The notes: a model not told the origin generated them from the sequence alone. A stretch of 64,000 nucleotides of DNA from Agromyces luteolus (GCF_009729855.1 NZ_WODA01000002.1:124001-188000); one strand, 5' to 3'. Counted from the stretch's first letter, positions 19,125-28,091 are shown. Program-made: numbers and translations.

Positions 19125-22100
19125 CTAGATGACTCCGTCGGAGATCGTCGTCGGGTTGCCGAACCGGTGGTTCGTGATCGAGATCGCCTGCTCGTGCAGG
19201 AACGGCAGGAGCTCGACGCGACCCGACGGGGTCACCGGGTGCGACCACACCGCGAGGTCGGGCGTGCCGCCCGTCGCCTCGGCGAGCGCCGTGGCCGAGC
19301 CGCCGACGAGGCGCACGCGACCGGTGACCTCGCCCTTCCCGGCGCGGGCGATCCAGCCGGCGTCGCCCTCGCGGACCACTCGGACGTCGCGGGAGGCCAG
19401 GAGCGCGCGGACGCCCTTCGGCAGTTCGTGCGAGGTCGAGATCGACAGCGGCGACTTCGCGAGCAGGCCCGCGGCGATGACACGGAGGCCGTCGGCGAGG
19501 GTGGCGTCCTCGCTCACGCGGATCGTGACGGGGAGCGGGAGGTACCGGAACAGGTTCCGCTCGACGCCGAGGCCCGAGACGTCCTTCACCGTGGCGTACT
19601 CGTCGGCCCAGGCGACCGCGTCGGAGAGCGCGGAGCGGCGGAGCACCTCGTACGCCTCGTACTCGAGCGAGGACTGCGACGCCTCGATGAGGTCGGTCAC
19701 GCGCTGCTCGAGGCCGCGCAGGTGCAGCGATCGGCTGGGCTCGGAGTGGTCGGGCGCCCAGTCGCCGAGGCCGAACAGGTAGTTCGGACCGCCGGCCTTG
19801 GCTCCGGCGCCGACCGACGAGCGCTTCCAGCCGCCGAACGGCTGGCGCTGCACGATCGCTCCGGTGATGCCGCGGTTGACGTAGAGGTTGCCGGCCTCGA
19901 CGTTCGCGAGCCAGGTCGCGAGCTCGTCGGAGTCGAGCGAGTGCAGGCCCGCGGTCAGTCCGAAGTCGACGGCGTTCTGGAAGCGGATGGCCTCGTCGAG
20001 GTCCTTGGCGTGCATGATGCCGAGCACCGGGCCGAAGAACTCGGTGAGGTGGAAGTACGACCCGGGCTTCACGTTCGCGCGGATGCCGGGCGACCAGAGC
20101 CGACCGGTGCCGTCGAGCTGACGCGGCTCGACGAGCCAGTCCTCGTCGGCGCCGAGCGTCGTGAGCGCATGCAGCAGCTTGCCGTTCGCCGGCTCGACGA
20201 TCGGGCCCATCTGGCTCTGCGGGTGCTCGGGCCAGCCGACGCGGAGGCTCGTCGCGGCATCCACCAGCTGGCGGCGGAACCGCTCCGACTTCGCGACCGA
20301 TCCGACGAGGATCACGAGCGACGCGGCCGAGCACTTCTGGCCCGCGTGGCCGAAGGCGCTCTTGACGACGTCGGATGCCGCGAGGTCGAGGTCGGCCGAC
20401 GGCGTCACGATGATCGCGTTCTTGCCGCTGGTCTCGGCGAGGAGCGGCAGGTCCTTCCGGAACGAACGGAAGAGCTCTGCCGTCTCGTAGGCGCCGGTGA
20501 GGATGACGCGGTCGACCTTCTCGTCGGAGACGAGCTTGGTGCCGAGCTCGCGCGAGCCGAGGTCGACGAGGGCGAGCAGGTCCTTCGGGATGCCGGCCTC
20601 CCACAGCGCCTCGACCATGATCGCGCCCGAGCGCTGCGAGAGCTTCGCGGGCTTGATGATCACGCCCGAGCCCGCGGCGAGCGCGGCGAGCACGCCGCCC
20701 GCGGGGATCGCGACGGGGAAGTTCCACGGCGGGGTGACGACCGTGAGCTTCGAGGGCACGAAGCGGGCGCCCTGCACGTGGTCGAGCTCGCGGGCGCGCT
20801 CGGCGTAGTAGTGCGCGAAGTCGATCGCCTCGGAGATCTCGGGGTCGGCCTCGGCGATGGTCTTGCCGGTCTCGGCGGCCATGACCTCGATGAGGCGGTC
20901 GCGGTTCGCGGCCAGCGCGAGGCCCGCGCGGTGGAGGAGCGCTGCACGCTCGTCGCCGGGCAGCGCGGCCCACGCGGCGGCGCGCTCGGTGACCGCGGTC
21001 ATGAGCTGCTCGAGCTCGTCGGCGGTCTCGATGCGGTTCGCCTGCAGGGTGTCGATGCCGAGCGTCGAGGTCGGCACGCGCTCGAGAATGCGGCGACCCC
21101 AGTCGCGGTTCGCGGCGAGCGCGGGGTCGGTGTCGGGCTCGTTGCGGAACCCGGGGGTGACGCCGGGGCCGGTGAGCTCGGCTGCGGCGAGGGCCGCGGC
21201 ATCCGTCAGCTCGCCGTCCAGGCCGGACCCGCGGGTGATGCCGAGGACGACGCTCGTCAGCGAGCCCTCGTGCTCCTCGCCCGGCGCGGGCGCGCCGACG
21301 ACGGTGCCGGCGAGCTCGGCGGCATCCTTCTCGTCCCACTCGGTGCGGCGGTTCTGGGTGCGGTTCGGCGCCGGCGCCGGGCCCTCGGGGTCCTCTCCGT
21401 CGAGCGCGGCGAGCGAGCGCAGGTAGCGGTCGCGCTCGCGCTCGAAGAGGGCGCGGTCCTCGTTCAGCTCGAACACGGCCGACATGAAGTTGTCCTGGCT
21501 CGCGTTCTCCTCGAGGCGGCGGATCAGGTACGCGATCGCGACGTCGAACTCGCTCGGGTTCACGACGGGCGTGTAGAGCAGCAGGCGGCCGACGTCGCCG
21601 CGCACGGCCTCGGCCTGCCCGGTCGCCATGCCGAGCAGCATCTCGAACTCGACGCCGTGCTCGACGCCGCGCTCCTTCGCGGTGAGGAACGCGTGCGCGA
21701 CGTCGAAGAGGTTGTGGCCGGCGATGCCGAGCTTCACGGCGTCGATGCGGTCGGGCGTCATCGACCAGTGCAGCACGCGCTTGTAGTTGGTGTCGGAGTC
21801 CTGCTTGGTCGAGTACGTCGCGATCGGCCAGTCGTGGACGTGCGCGTCGACGTGCTCCATCGCGAGGTTCGCGCCCTTGACGACGCGCACCTTGATCGGG
21901 GCGCCGCCCGCGGCGCGGCGGACCTGCGCCCACTCGGTGAGGTCCTGCATCGCCCCGAGCGCGTCGGGCAGGTACGTCTGCAGCACGATGCCGGCCTCGA
22001 GGCCCTGCAGCTGCGGCTGGTCGAGGAGGCGCTTGAAGACCGCGATCGTGAGGTCGAGGTCGCGGTACTCCTCCATGTCGAGGTTGATGAACTTCGCCCG

Positions 22101-22757
22101 GCCCTGCGCGGCGCCCTTCGCGGCCAGCTCGTACAGCGGCGTGAGCTTGGCGACGACCTTCTCGACGGCCTCGTCGAACGACCACATCGACAGCTGGCTG
22201 ACGACGCTCGAGACCTTGATCGAGACGTAGTCGACGTCGTCGCGCGCGAGGAAGTCGTAGGTGCCCTTCAGGCGCCGGTCGGCCTCGTGCTCGCCGAGCA
22301 CGGCCTCGCCGAGGAGGTTGAGGTTCAGGCGGTTTCCGGACTCGCGGAGCTTCGCGATCGCGGGGCCGAGCTTGGCGGGCGTCGCGTCGAGCACGAGGTG
22401 GCCGACCATCGCACGCAGCACGCGGCGCGCGATCGGGATGACGAGCCAGGGGAACGTGGGCGCCATCGCGCCGCCGAGGCGGATCGCGGCCTTGAGGTAG
22501 GCGGGCAGGAACCTCGGCGTGAGCTTCGCGACCTCGGCGAGGTTGCGGCCGGCGACCCTGAGGTCCTCGGGGCGCATGACGCCGTCGACGAAGCCGACCG
22601 TGAAGGCGAGGCCGTGCTCGTCCTTGAGCACGCCCGCGAGGCGCTGCGCGGCCGGGTCGACGGGATGGTTCGCGCTGTCGGCGAGCCAGCGCTCGACGAG
22701 TGCGATGACGTGGTCGGTGTCGGGAACGACGTCCGTGAGGAGCTTCGAAGTGGTCAC
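19125..22757 (-). CDS. putA: Bifunctional proline dehydrogenase / glutamate-semialdehyde dehydrogenase
   Basis: Oxidises L-proline to glutamate in two steps. The 1210-residue protein has an FAD-type proline dehydrogenase barrel (about 60-440; DVDYVSIKVSSV, IVLQTYLPDAL, KVRVVKGANLAMEHV), a linker rich in E/P, then an aldehyde dehydrogenase domain (about 580-1000; TVVTPPWNFPVAIPAGGV, LAETSGKNAIIV, catalytic Cys near 808 in GHAGQKCSAAS) and a 200-residue C-terminal tail. No N-terminal ribbon-helix-helix DNA-binding domain is present, so control must come from elsewhere, probably the divergent LysR gene. The GTG start follows CTAAGGA; an upstream in-frame ATG would add 18 poorly supported residues. 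Confidence 0.95.
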   Translation of the reverse strand: MTTSKLLTDVVPDTDHVIALVERWLADSANHPVDPAAQRLAGVLKDEHGLAFTVGFVDGVMRPEDLRVAGRNLAEVAKLTPRFLPAYLKAAIRLGGAMAPTFPWLVIPIARRVLRAMVGHLVLDATPAKLGPAIAKLRESGNRLNLNLLGEAVLGEHEADRRLKGTYDFLARDDVDYVSIKVSSVVSQLSMWSFDEAVEKVVAKLTPLYELAAKGAAQGRAKFINLDMEEYRDLDLTIAVFKRLLDQPQLQGLEAGIVLQTYLPDALGAMQDLTEWAQVRRAAGGAPIKVRVVKGANLAMEHVDAHVHDWPIATYSTKQDSDTNYKRVLHWSMTPDRIDAVKLGIAGHNLFDVAHAFLTAKERGVEHGVEFEMLLGMATGQAEAVRGDVGRLLLYTPVVNPSEFDVAIAYLIRRLEENASQDNFMSAVFELNEDRALFERERDRYLRSLAALDGEDPEGPAPAPNRTQNRRTEWDEKDAAELAGTVVGAPAPGEEHEGSLTSVVLGITRGSGLDGELTDAAALAAAELTGPGVTPGFRNEPDTDPALAANRDWGRRILERVPTSTLGIDTLQANRIETADELEQLMTAVTERAAAWAALPGDERAALLHRAGLALAANRDRLIEVMAAETGKTIAEADPEISEAIDFAHYYAERARELDHVQGARFVPSKLTVVTPPWNFPVAIPAGGVLAALAAGSGVIIKPAKLSQRSGAIMVEALWEAGIPKDLLALVDLGSRELGTKLVSDEKVDRVILTGAYETAELFRSFRKDLPLLAETSGKNAIIVTPSADLDLAASDVVKSAFGHAGQKCSAASLVILVGSVAKSERFRRQLVDAATSLRVGWPEHPQSQMGPIVEPANGKLLHALTTLGADEDWLVEPRQLDGTGRLWSPGIRANVKPGSYFHLTEFFGPVLGIMHAKDLDEAIRFQNAVDFGLTAGLHSLDSDELATWLANVEAGNLYVNRGITGAIVQRQPFGGWKRSSVGAGAKAGGPNYLFGLGDWAPDHSEPSRSLHLRGLEQRVTDLIEASQSSLEYEAYEVLRRSALSDAVAWADEYATVKDVSGLGVERNLFRYLPLPVTIRVSEDATLADGLRVIAAGLLAKSPLSISTSHELPKGVRALLASRDVRVVREGDAGWIARAGKGEVTGRVRLVGGSATALAEATGGTPDLAVWSHPVTPSGRVELLPFLHEQAISITNHRFGNPTTISDGVI

Positions 22758-22877
22758 GACTGCGGTGTCCTTAGGTCTCGGAGGGCGCACGGGATGGTGC
22801 ACGCCCGGCACCTCCAGTGTGCGCCTCGGATTCCGTTCGGTACAGCGAATGAATCCGATGCATACTGTTCATGTTTC

Positions 22878-22889
22878 CCGAACGTTCGG
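22878..22889. promoter_or_regulatory. Candidate LysR operator between putA and its regulator
   Basis: CCGAACGTTCGG is a perfect 12-base palindrome in the 201-base putA/LysR divergent region. Nearby, TTCGGTACAGCGAA (22838-22851 region) has the T-N11-A symmetry of LysR sites. Both would suit a regulator acting on both genes. Confidence 0.45.
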
Positions 22890-22958
22890 TTCGGGCGGTC
22901 CCGCCGCGCCGGTTCGGCGCTCGATGCGAGGCGGATGCCGCGGAGAGGAGGTGCACGC

Positions 22959-23951
22959 ATGCTCGACGTCCGTCGCCTGCGCCTCCTCGTCGAGCTCAGC
23001 CAGCGCGGCACGCTCACGGCCGTCGCGGAGGCGCTCTCGTACAGCCCGTCGTCGGTCTCGCAGCAGCTCAGCCAGCTCGAGAGGGAGGCCGGCGTGCCGC
23101 TGCTCGTCCAGGTCGGCCGGCGCGTGCAGCTCACGCCCCAGGCCGAGCTGCTCGTCGGCCACGCGCAGGCCGTGCTCGAACGGCTCGAAGAGGCCGAGGC
23201 GGATGTCGCGCGCTCGCTCACGACCGTCAGCGGCACGGTGCGCATCGCCGTGTTCCAGTCCGCCGCGCACGCCGTCGTCCCGCAGGCGCTCACGCTGCTC
23301 GCCGCCGAGCATCCGTCGCTCAGGGTCGAGGTGACCGAGCGCGAGCCCGAGCTCGCCCTGTTCGACGTCGCGGCGCGCGACTTCGACCTGGTCGTGGCCG
23401 AGCAGTACCCCGGCTACACGCGGCCGCTGCACCCCGAGCTCGACCGGGTGCCGCTCGCGCGCGACGCCATCCGGCTCGCGCTGCCGCCGCATCCCGCCGC
23501 CCGCCGTCGGGGGCTGCGCCGACCCGACCCGGTCGCGGCCGCCCTCCCGAAGGACGCGCCCACCGAGCTGCTCCGGTCGGTCGCCGACGACGGACTCGCC
23601 GCGGCATCCGAGATGCCCTGGGTCATGGAGCCGCGCGGCACGGCCTCCCGCGAGTGGGCCGAGCAGCTCTGCCGCCGCGCGGGCTTCGAGCCCGACGTGC
23701 GCTTCGAGACCGCCGACCTCATGGCGCACATCCGCCTGATCCGCTCGGGCAACGCCGTCGGGCTCCTGCCCGACCTCGTCTGGGCCGGCGAGGCGCCGAG
23801 CGTGCAGCTCGCCTCGCTGCCCGACGACCCGTTCCGCGAGGTGTTCTCCTCGACGCGCAGCGCCGCCGCCCGTCGCCCCGCCGTCGTCGCCGCGCGCGAC
23901 GCGCTCGCCCGCGCCGCGGCCCGCAGCGAGCCGCCCCCGACGCACGACTGA
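22959..23951 (+). CDS. LysR family regulator, probable activator of putA
   Basis: A 330-residue LysR-type regulator. The HTH is at residues 3-62 (LRLLVELSQRGTLTAVAEAL, YSPSSVSQQLSQLEREAG), followed by the co-inducer domain with VRIAVFQSAAHAVVPQAL. GAGAGGAG eight bases upstream fixes the start. Divergent position from putA with a 201-base shared region and a palindromic site makes proline-responsive control of putA the natural inference (known for divergent LysR/PutR genes in general). A downstream pair of palindromes separates it from the next gene. Confidence 0.87.
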   Translation: MLDVRRLRLLVELSQRGTLTAVAEALSYSPSSVSQQLSQLEREAGVPLLVQVGRRVQLTPQAELLVGHAQAVLERLEEAEADVARSLTTVSGTVRIAVFQSAAHAVVPQALTLLAAEHPSLRVEVTEREPELALFDVAARDFDLVVAEQYPGYTRPLHPELDRVPLARDAIRLALPPHPAARRRGLRRPDPVAAALPKDAPTELLRSVADDGLAAASEMPWVMEPRGTASREWAEQLCRRAGFEPDVRFETADLMAHIRLIRSGNAVGLLPDLVWAGEAPSVQLASLPDDPFREVFSSTRSAAARRPAVVAARDALARAAARSEPPPTHD

Positions 23952-24016
23952 CGGGAGTCCGCCTGCCCACCCGGGCGCGCCCACCCCTCACCGGACCTGG
24001 CGCCCGGTCGAATCCC

Positions 24017-24076
24017 GTGCATGAGAATCCGCGGCACAGCGCCCCGCACGCGCCCAACACCCGGATCCTCATGCAC
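24017..24076. repeat. Palindromic repeat family F5, unit 1
   Basis: GTGCATGAGAATCCG and CGGATCCTCATGCAC are complementary with one mismatch, 30 bases apart. The interior CAGCGCCCCGCACGC recurs almost unchanged in unit 2, so the two units are direct repeats 83 bases apart as well as palindromes. Confidence 0.65.
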
Positions 24077-24099
24077 GAGGAATCGCGCCGCCCGCCTCG

Positions 24100-24159
24100 T
24101 GCATGAAGATCCAGCAGACAGCACCCCGCACGCCCCCCATCGCCCGGATTCTCATGCGG
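24100..24159. repeat. Palindromic repeat family F5, unit 2
   Basis: Left arm GTGCATGAAGATCC and right arm CGGATTCTCATGC; interior CAGCACCCCGCACGC. Lies just before the -10 box of the next gene, so it may end LysR transcription or influence the lipoprotein promoter. Confidence 0.6.
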
Positions 24160-24176
24160 CGGGATGCGGGCCCCGC

Positions 24177-24182
24177 TACGCT
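24177..24182 (+). promoter_or_regulatory. -10 box TACGCT of the lipoprotein gene
   Basis: TACGCT ends six bases before the ATG; leaderless arrangement. Confidence 0.5.
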
Positions 24183-24188
24183 GCGACC

Positions 24189-24581
24189 ATGACCAGGGGG
24201 AAGAGACTCGTCATCGGCATGGGGGTGCTGGCGGCCGCGCTCGCGTTCAGCGGATGCAGCGGCGTCGCCGGCGAGGACACCGGGGGTGACATCGATCCGG
24301 CCGGCACCTGGGGCGACTCGTCGACGCAGGGCGAGCCGTTCCTCACGCTGGAGGACGGCGGCGACTTCACGGGCAGCGACGGCTGCAACACGCTGAACGG
24401 CACCTGGTCGGTCAACGAGGCCGACCAGGTCGAGTTCGAGAACGTGGCGTCCACGAAGAAGGCGTGCGACGACGTCGACGACTGGCTCGCCGGCATGAGC
24501 GCAGCGGATGTCGCGGACGACTCGATGACCGTGCTCGGGTCGGACGGATCGCCGATCGGCACGCTCGAGCGCTCGAGCTGA
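24189..24581 (+). CDS. Small META-like domain lipoprotein
   Basis: A 130-residue secreted lipoprotein. The signal peptide RKRLVIGM-type start with hydrophobic GVLAAALAF ends at the lipobox FSGC (Cys23). The mature part has PAGTWGDS, FLTLEDGGDFTGSDGCNTLNG, and KKACDDVDDW, matching the META/HslJ fold pattern in which GxxGCNxxxG is characteristic. Function of this family in actinobacteria is unknown; in E. coli HslJ relates to stress and novobiocin tolerance. It stands alone on its strand. Confidence 0.75.
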   Translation: MTRGKRLVIGMGVLAAALAFSGCSGVAGEDTGGDIDPAGTWGDSSTQGEPFLTLEDGGDFTGSDGCNTLNGTWSVNEADQVEFENVASTKKACDDVDDWLAGMSAADVADDSMTVLGSDGSPIGTLERSS

Positions 24582-24603
24582 GCGGCTCCGGTGGGCGCGG
24601 CCG

Positions 24604-25029
24604 TCAGTCCGCGCCGCCGCCGTGCATCCACGGCGTGTGGCTGACGCCGACGAGCAGCCCCTCCGGGCTCATTAGCCGCGAGGTCGTCTGCCCCCACGGC
24701 TCCTCGTGCGCGTCGACGAGGATCTCCAAACCCTTCGCGCGCAACTCCTCCACCGCGGGCGCGACGGCCTCGGGCGAGGCGACGTCGAACTCGATCCACG
24801 CCTGCGGCACGGGCCGGTCGGCGGGCCACTCGGTCGTGCCGAAGGTCGCCTCGGCAGCCTGGTCGAGCGGCCAGATGGCGAACGCCTTCGCTCCCTCGAC
24901 CTCCTCGGTGTGGAAGTAGCGCGGCGCGTTCTCGTGGAACGGGATGCCGAGCGCGCCCGCCCAGAAGTCGTGCGACGCGGCATCGACCGTGCCGATCGGT
25001 CCGAACCCGGCGATGAAGGCGATGTCCAT
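24604..25029 (-). CDS. VOC (glyoxalase/bleomycin-resistance) family protein
   Basis: A 141-residue vicinal-oxygen-chelate fold protein. Two beta-alpha-beta-beta-beta modules are visible: FIAGFGPIGTVDAASHDFWA, ALGIPFHENAPRYFHTEEVE; then AWIEFDVASPEAVAPAVEEL and GLLVGVSHTPW. Metal ligands cannot be assigned with confidence, so enzyme versus binding protein remains open. Convergent with the lipoprotein gene; the YafY-type regulator upstream ends 46 bases away and may share its transcript. Confidence 0.8.
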   Translation of the reverse strand: MDIAFIAGFGPIGTVDAASHDFWAGALGIPFHENAPRYFHTEEVEGAKAFAIWPLDQAAEATFGTTEWPADRPVPQAWIEFDVASPEAVAPAVEELRAKGLEILVDAHEEPWGQTTSRLMSPEGLLVGVSHTPWMHGGGAD

Positions 25030-25075
25030 TCCCCCATTCGACCCCCGCCCACCGACACCCGCCAGGCGCTCCGCC

Positions 25076-26053
25076 TCACCCACCCGCCGCCGCGAAGCGC
25101 TCGGCCTGCGCCTCGAGGTACGCGAGCAGTTCCGGCGGCCCGTCGACGCGGCATCCGACCGCCGCCGGCACCCACAGCAGCGCCGCCGCGACGCCCGCGA
25201 GCGACTCCCCTTCGACCGGCCACACCGTGCCGCCACCCGGCGCCGCGACCGCGTCGCGCGCCCACCACCCGAGTCGCTCGCGGAACTCCTCGACCGGCAT
25301 CGCCACGTGCACCTCGGCGCGCACGGCGTGATCGCGCCAGCGCACGGCGCGCTGCACGCGCTCGAGCGCCTCGTCGTCGGTGAGCGGATGCGGCGCGAAG
25401 CGCACGCGCGTCTGGAAGACGTCGTCGATCCGGTCGAGCCGGAACGTCCGCCAGTCGTCGCGGTCGCGGTCCCACGCGAGGAGGTACCAGCGGCGCCCGA
25501 GCGGGACGAGCCGGTGCGGCTCGACCGACCGCGTGCTCGCCGCGCCCGTGGCATCCGTGTAGCTCATGCGGATGCGCTCGGCGTCGCGACAGCAGAGCGC
25601 GAGCAGGCCGAGCAGGTCGCTGTCGACGGATGGCGCGGTGCCGGGTCCTGCGCCCGGCCCACCGGCGGGGGCCGCGACGGCCTGCAGCGCCCCGATGCGC
25701 CGGCGCAGGGCGGGCGGCAGCACCTGCTCGATCTTCGCGAGCGCGCTGAACGTGGTGTGCTCGGCTCCGCGGAGCCCGGCCGCGGCCTGCGACCGCAGGC
25801 CGACGGCGATCGCGACGCCCTCGTCGTCGGTGAGGAGCAGCGGCGGCAGCCCGGTGCCGGCGGCCAGCCGGTAGCCGCCGGCGACCCCGCGCGTCGACTC
25901 GATCGAGTAGCCGAGCTCGCGCAGCCGCTCGACGTCGCGGCGCAGCGTGCGCTCGCTGACGCCGAGGCGGTCGACGAGTTCGCGCGCGGTCCAGTGCCGG
26001 TGGCTCTGCAGGAGCGAGAGTAGGTCGAGCGTGCGGGAGGTGGTCGCGGCCAT
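25076..26053 (-). CDS. YafY-type regulator with HTH and WYL domains
   Basis: A 325-residue transcription factor. The N-terminal HTH_11 domain (1-62: TSRTLDLLSLLQSHRHWTAR, LGVSERTLRRDVERLRELG) is followed by GVAGGYRLAAG and a WYL domain (about 145-225: RMSYTDATGAASTRSVEPHR, GRRWYLLAWDRDRDDWRTFR). WYL domains bind a small nucleic-acid or nucleotide ligand. It is divergent from the DrrA-like exporter gene with 61 bases between starts, so control of that exporter is likely. Ala/Gly/Pro linker near 125-140. Confidence 0.88.
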   Translation of the reverse strand: MAATTSRTLDLLSLLQSHRHWTARELVDRLGVSERTLRRDVERLRELGYSIESTRGVAGGYRLAAGTGLPPLLLTDDEGVAIAVGLRSQAAAGLRGAEHTTFSALAKIEQVLPPALRRRIGALQAVAAPAGGPGAGPGTAPSVDSDLLGLLALCCRDAERIRMSYTDATGAASTRSVEPHRLVPLGRRWYLLAWDRDRDDWRTFRLDRIDDVFQTRVRFAPHPLTDDEALERVQRAVRWRDHAVRAEVHVAMPVEEFRERLGWWARDAVAAPGGGTVWPVEGESLAGVAAALLWVPAAVGCRVDGPPELLAYLEAQAERFAAAGG

Positions 26054-26114
26054 GCTCTCGATTCTCCTCCTATTCCGGACGGAACCTGACCGGATGCGTC
26101 GACAGGCTGGCCGC

Positions 26115-27089
26115 ATGGACATCGAAACCGACACGAACCGGATGATCACGGCGCGCCGCCTCACGAAGACGTTCCGCGCGAAGGGGCGGACCGTCGACGC
26201 CGTCACCGACCTCGACCTCTCGGTCGCGCCCGGCGAGCTCGTCGCCTTCCTCGGGCCGAACGGCGCGGGGAAGTCGACCACGCTCCGCATGCTCACGACG
26301 CTGCTTCCGCCCACGTCGGGCGACGCGGTCGTCGCGGGATGCGACATCCGTCGCGACCCCGCCGGGGTGCGCAGCCGCATCGGCTACGTCGGGCAGGGCA
26401 CGAGCGGCGGGCACACGCAGCGCGTGCGCGACGAGCTGCACGCGCAGGGTGCGTTCTCCGGCATGGGCCGGCGCGAGACCCGGGCCCGCGCCGACGAGCT
26501 CATCGACTCGCTCGAACTCGGCCAGGTCGCGAATCGACAGGTGCAGTCGCTCTCGGGCGGCCAGAAGCGGCGCGTCGACATCGCGCTCGGGCTCATCCAC
26601 CGGCCCTCGCTGCTGTTCCTCGACGAGCCGTCGACCGGGCTCGACCCGCACAGCCGCGCGAACCTCTGGGAGCACATCGTCGACCTGCGCCGCACGACCG
26701 GCACGACGATCTTCCTCACCACGCACTACCTCGACGAGGCCGACCAGCTCGCCGAGCGCGTCATGGTCATGGACCACGGCCGCGTCATCGCCGACGACAC
26801 GGCCGCCGCGCTCAAGCAGCGCCTCGCCGGCGATCGCGTGACGCTCGAGTTCGGGTCTGCGACGGATGCCGCGGCCGCCGCCGCACGCCTCGGCGGCGAC
26901 CACGACGGCTCGAGCATCTCCGTCGCGACGCCCGACGGCGACGTCGCGCTGCCCCGCTGGATCCGCGACCTCGACGCCGCCGGCCTCGAGGTCGTCGCCG
27001 CGACGCACCGCGCACCGACCCTGGACGACGTGTTCCTCGCGCTCACGGGCCGGAGCCTGCGCGAGGAGGGCGCGGCGGCGGCCGCCTGA
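26115..27089 (+). CDS. ABC exporter ATP-binding subunit (DrrA-like)
   Basis: A 324-residue ATPase of the drug-resistance ABC-2 type. Seen: Walker A GPNGAGKST, Q-loop region IGYVGQGTSGG, signature LSGGQKRR, Walker B LLFLDEPSTGLD, and the H-loop TTHYLDEAD; the C-terminal DrrA-type extension ends RAPTLDDVFLALTGR. The partner permease follows 112 bases later; two F1 palindromes occupy that gap. Exports hydrophobic compounds in characterised members; cargo here unknown. The YafY-type gene upstream is the probable regulator. Confidence 0.9.
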   Translation: MDIETDTNRMITARRLTKTFRAKGRTVDAVTDLDLSVAPGELVAFLGPNGAGKSTTLRMLTTLLPPTSGDAVVAGCDIRRDPAGVRSRIGYVGQGTSGGHTQRVRDELHAQGAFSGMGRRETRARADELIDSLELGQVANRQVQSLSGGQKRRVDIALGLIHRPSLLFLDEPSTGLDPHSRANLWEHIVDLRRTTGTTIFLTTHYLDEADQLAERVMVMDHGRVIADDTAAALKQRLAGDRVTLEFGSATDAAAAAARLGGDHDGSSISVATPDGDVALPRWIRDLDAAGLEVVAATHRAPTLDDVFLALTGRSLREEGAAAAA

Positions 27090-27098
27090 CCATCCGCA

Positions 27099-27133
27099 GG
27101 TCGAGCACGACGCGAAGCGCCCGTATCGAGACC
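27099..27133. repeat. Palindromic repeat family F1, copy 2
   Basis: GGTCGAGCACGACGCG, then AAGCGCCCGTATCGAGACC. Starts nine bases after the ATPase stop, inside the exporter operon. Confidence 0.8.
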
Positions 27134-27143
27134 ACCATCCGCA

Positions 27144-27178
27144 GGTCGAGTAGGACGCGAAGCGCCCGTATCGAGACC
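27144..27178. repeat. Palindromic repeat family F1, copy 3
   Basis: GGTCGAGTAGGACGCG, then AAGCGCCCGTATCGAGACC, ten bases after copy 2, same orientation, with the CATCCGCA lead-in duplicated too: a recent tandem duplication. The permease start is 23 bases further. Confidence 0.8.
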
Positions 27179-27201
27179 ACCCCGACGCACAAGGAGCACC
27201 C

Positions 27202-28026
27202 ATGAACACCGTCACCACCTCCGCACCCGTCCCCACGGAGTTCGCCGCCCCCGCGGCATCCGTCGCCCGCCCCACCGGCTTCGTGCACGACACCGTCGCC
27301 GTCTTCGCGCGCGAGTCGCGCCCCCTCGTCCGCGACCCGTTCAGCGTGGTCTTCTCGCTCGTGCAGCCGCTCGTCTTCCTCGGCCTGTTCGGTCCGCTGC
27401 TCATCGGCGCATCGGGCGGGGATGCCGCGGGCACCCTGCAGTGGTTCGTCCCCGGCATCCTCGTGATGGTCGCCCTGTTCGGCACCGCGTCGACCGGCGC
27501 GAACCTGCTCTTCGAGATGCAGACCGGGTCGCACGAGCGCACGCTCGTCGCCCCGCTCTCGCGCGCCGCGCTGCTCGTCGGGCGGGCCCTGAAGGACGTC
27601 GTGCCGCTCGTGATCCAGGGCACGCTCGTGGTGCTCGTCTCGGTCCCGTTCGGGTTCCGGCTCGACGTGCCGGGACTCGCCGTCGGGTTGCTCGTGCTCG
27701 CGGTGTTCGGCGTCGGCCTCGGCGCCCTCAGCTACACGCTCGCGCTCGCGTGCCGCAATCGCGACTGGATGTTCTGGATGGTGCACCAGACGCTGCTGTT
27801 CCCGCTGATGATCCTCTCGGGCATGCTGCTCCCGCTCGACGAGGGCCCGGCCTGGATGCAGGTCGCCGCCGCCGTGAACCCGCTCAGCTACCTGGTCGAC
27901 GCGGAGCGCGTGCTCCTCGCCGGCGGGTTCGGCGACCCGTCGATCGTCGGCGGCGTCATCGCCGCGGCGATCACGTGCGCGCTCGGCCTCGTGCTCGGCG
28001 TCCGCGCGATGCGCCGCGCCCGCTGA
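27202..28026 (+). CDS. ABC-2 type exporter permease (DrrB-like)
   Basis: A 274-residue membrane subunit with six hydrophobic segments after a soluble 40-residue start (SVVFSLVQPLVFLGLFGPLL; FVPGILVMVALFG; VVLVSVPFGF; LAVGLLVLAVFGVGLGALSY; LFPLMILSGMLLPL; GVIAAAITCALGLVLG). The motif NPLSYLVDAER is typical of DrrB. AAGGAG lies eight bases before the ATG. Forms the exporter with the preceding ATPase. Readthrough of two palindromes is needed for expression from the upstream promoter. Confidence 0.88.
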   Translation: MNTVTTSAPVPTEFAAPAASVARPTGFVHDTVAVFARESRPLVRDPFSVVFSLVQPLVFLGLFGPLLIGASGGDAAGTLQWFVPGILVMVALFGTASTGANLLFEMQTGSHERTLVAPLSRAALLVGRALKDVVPLVIQGTLVVLVSVPFGFRLDVPGLAVGLLVLAVFGVGLGALSYTLALACRNRDWMFWMVHQTLLFPLMILSGMLLPLDEGPAWMQVAAAVNPLSYLVDAERVLLAGGFGDPSIVGGVIAAAITCALGLVLGVRAMRRAR

Positions 28027-28091
28027 TCGGATTCGGGCGGGGGGCGCGTCGGCGGTCGCACTGCGAGCCGTCGGCGCGCCGCTCAGCCCGG

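Noticed and set aside
19167-23951. Plus-strand open frame of about 1590 codons across putA
   Set aside because: Its first 1260 codons are the antisense of putA; only the last 330 codons are a real gene (LysR).
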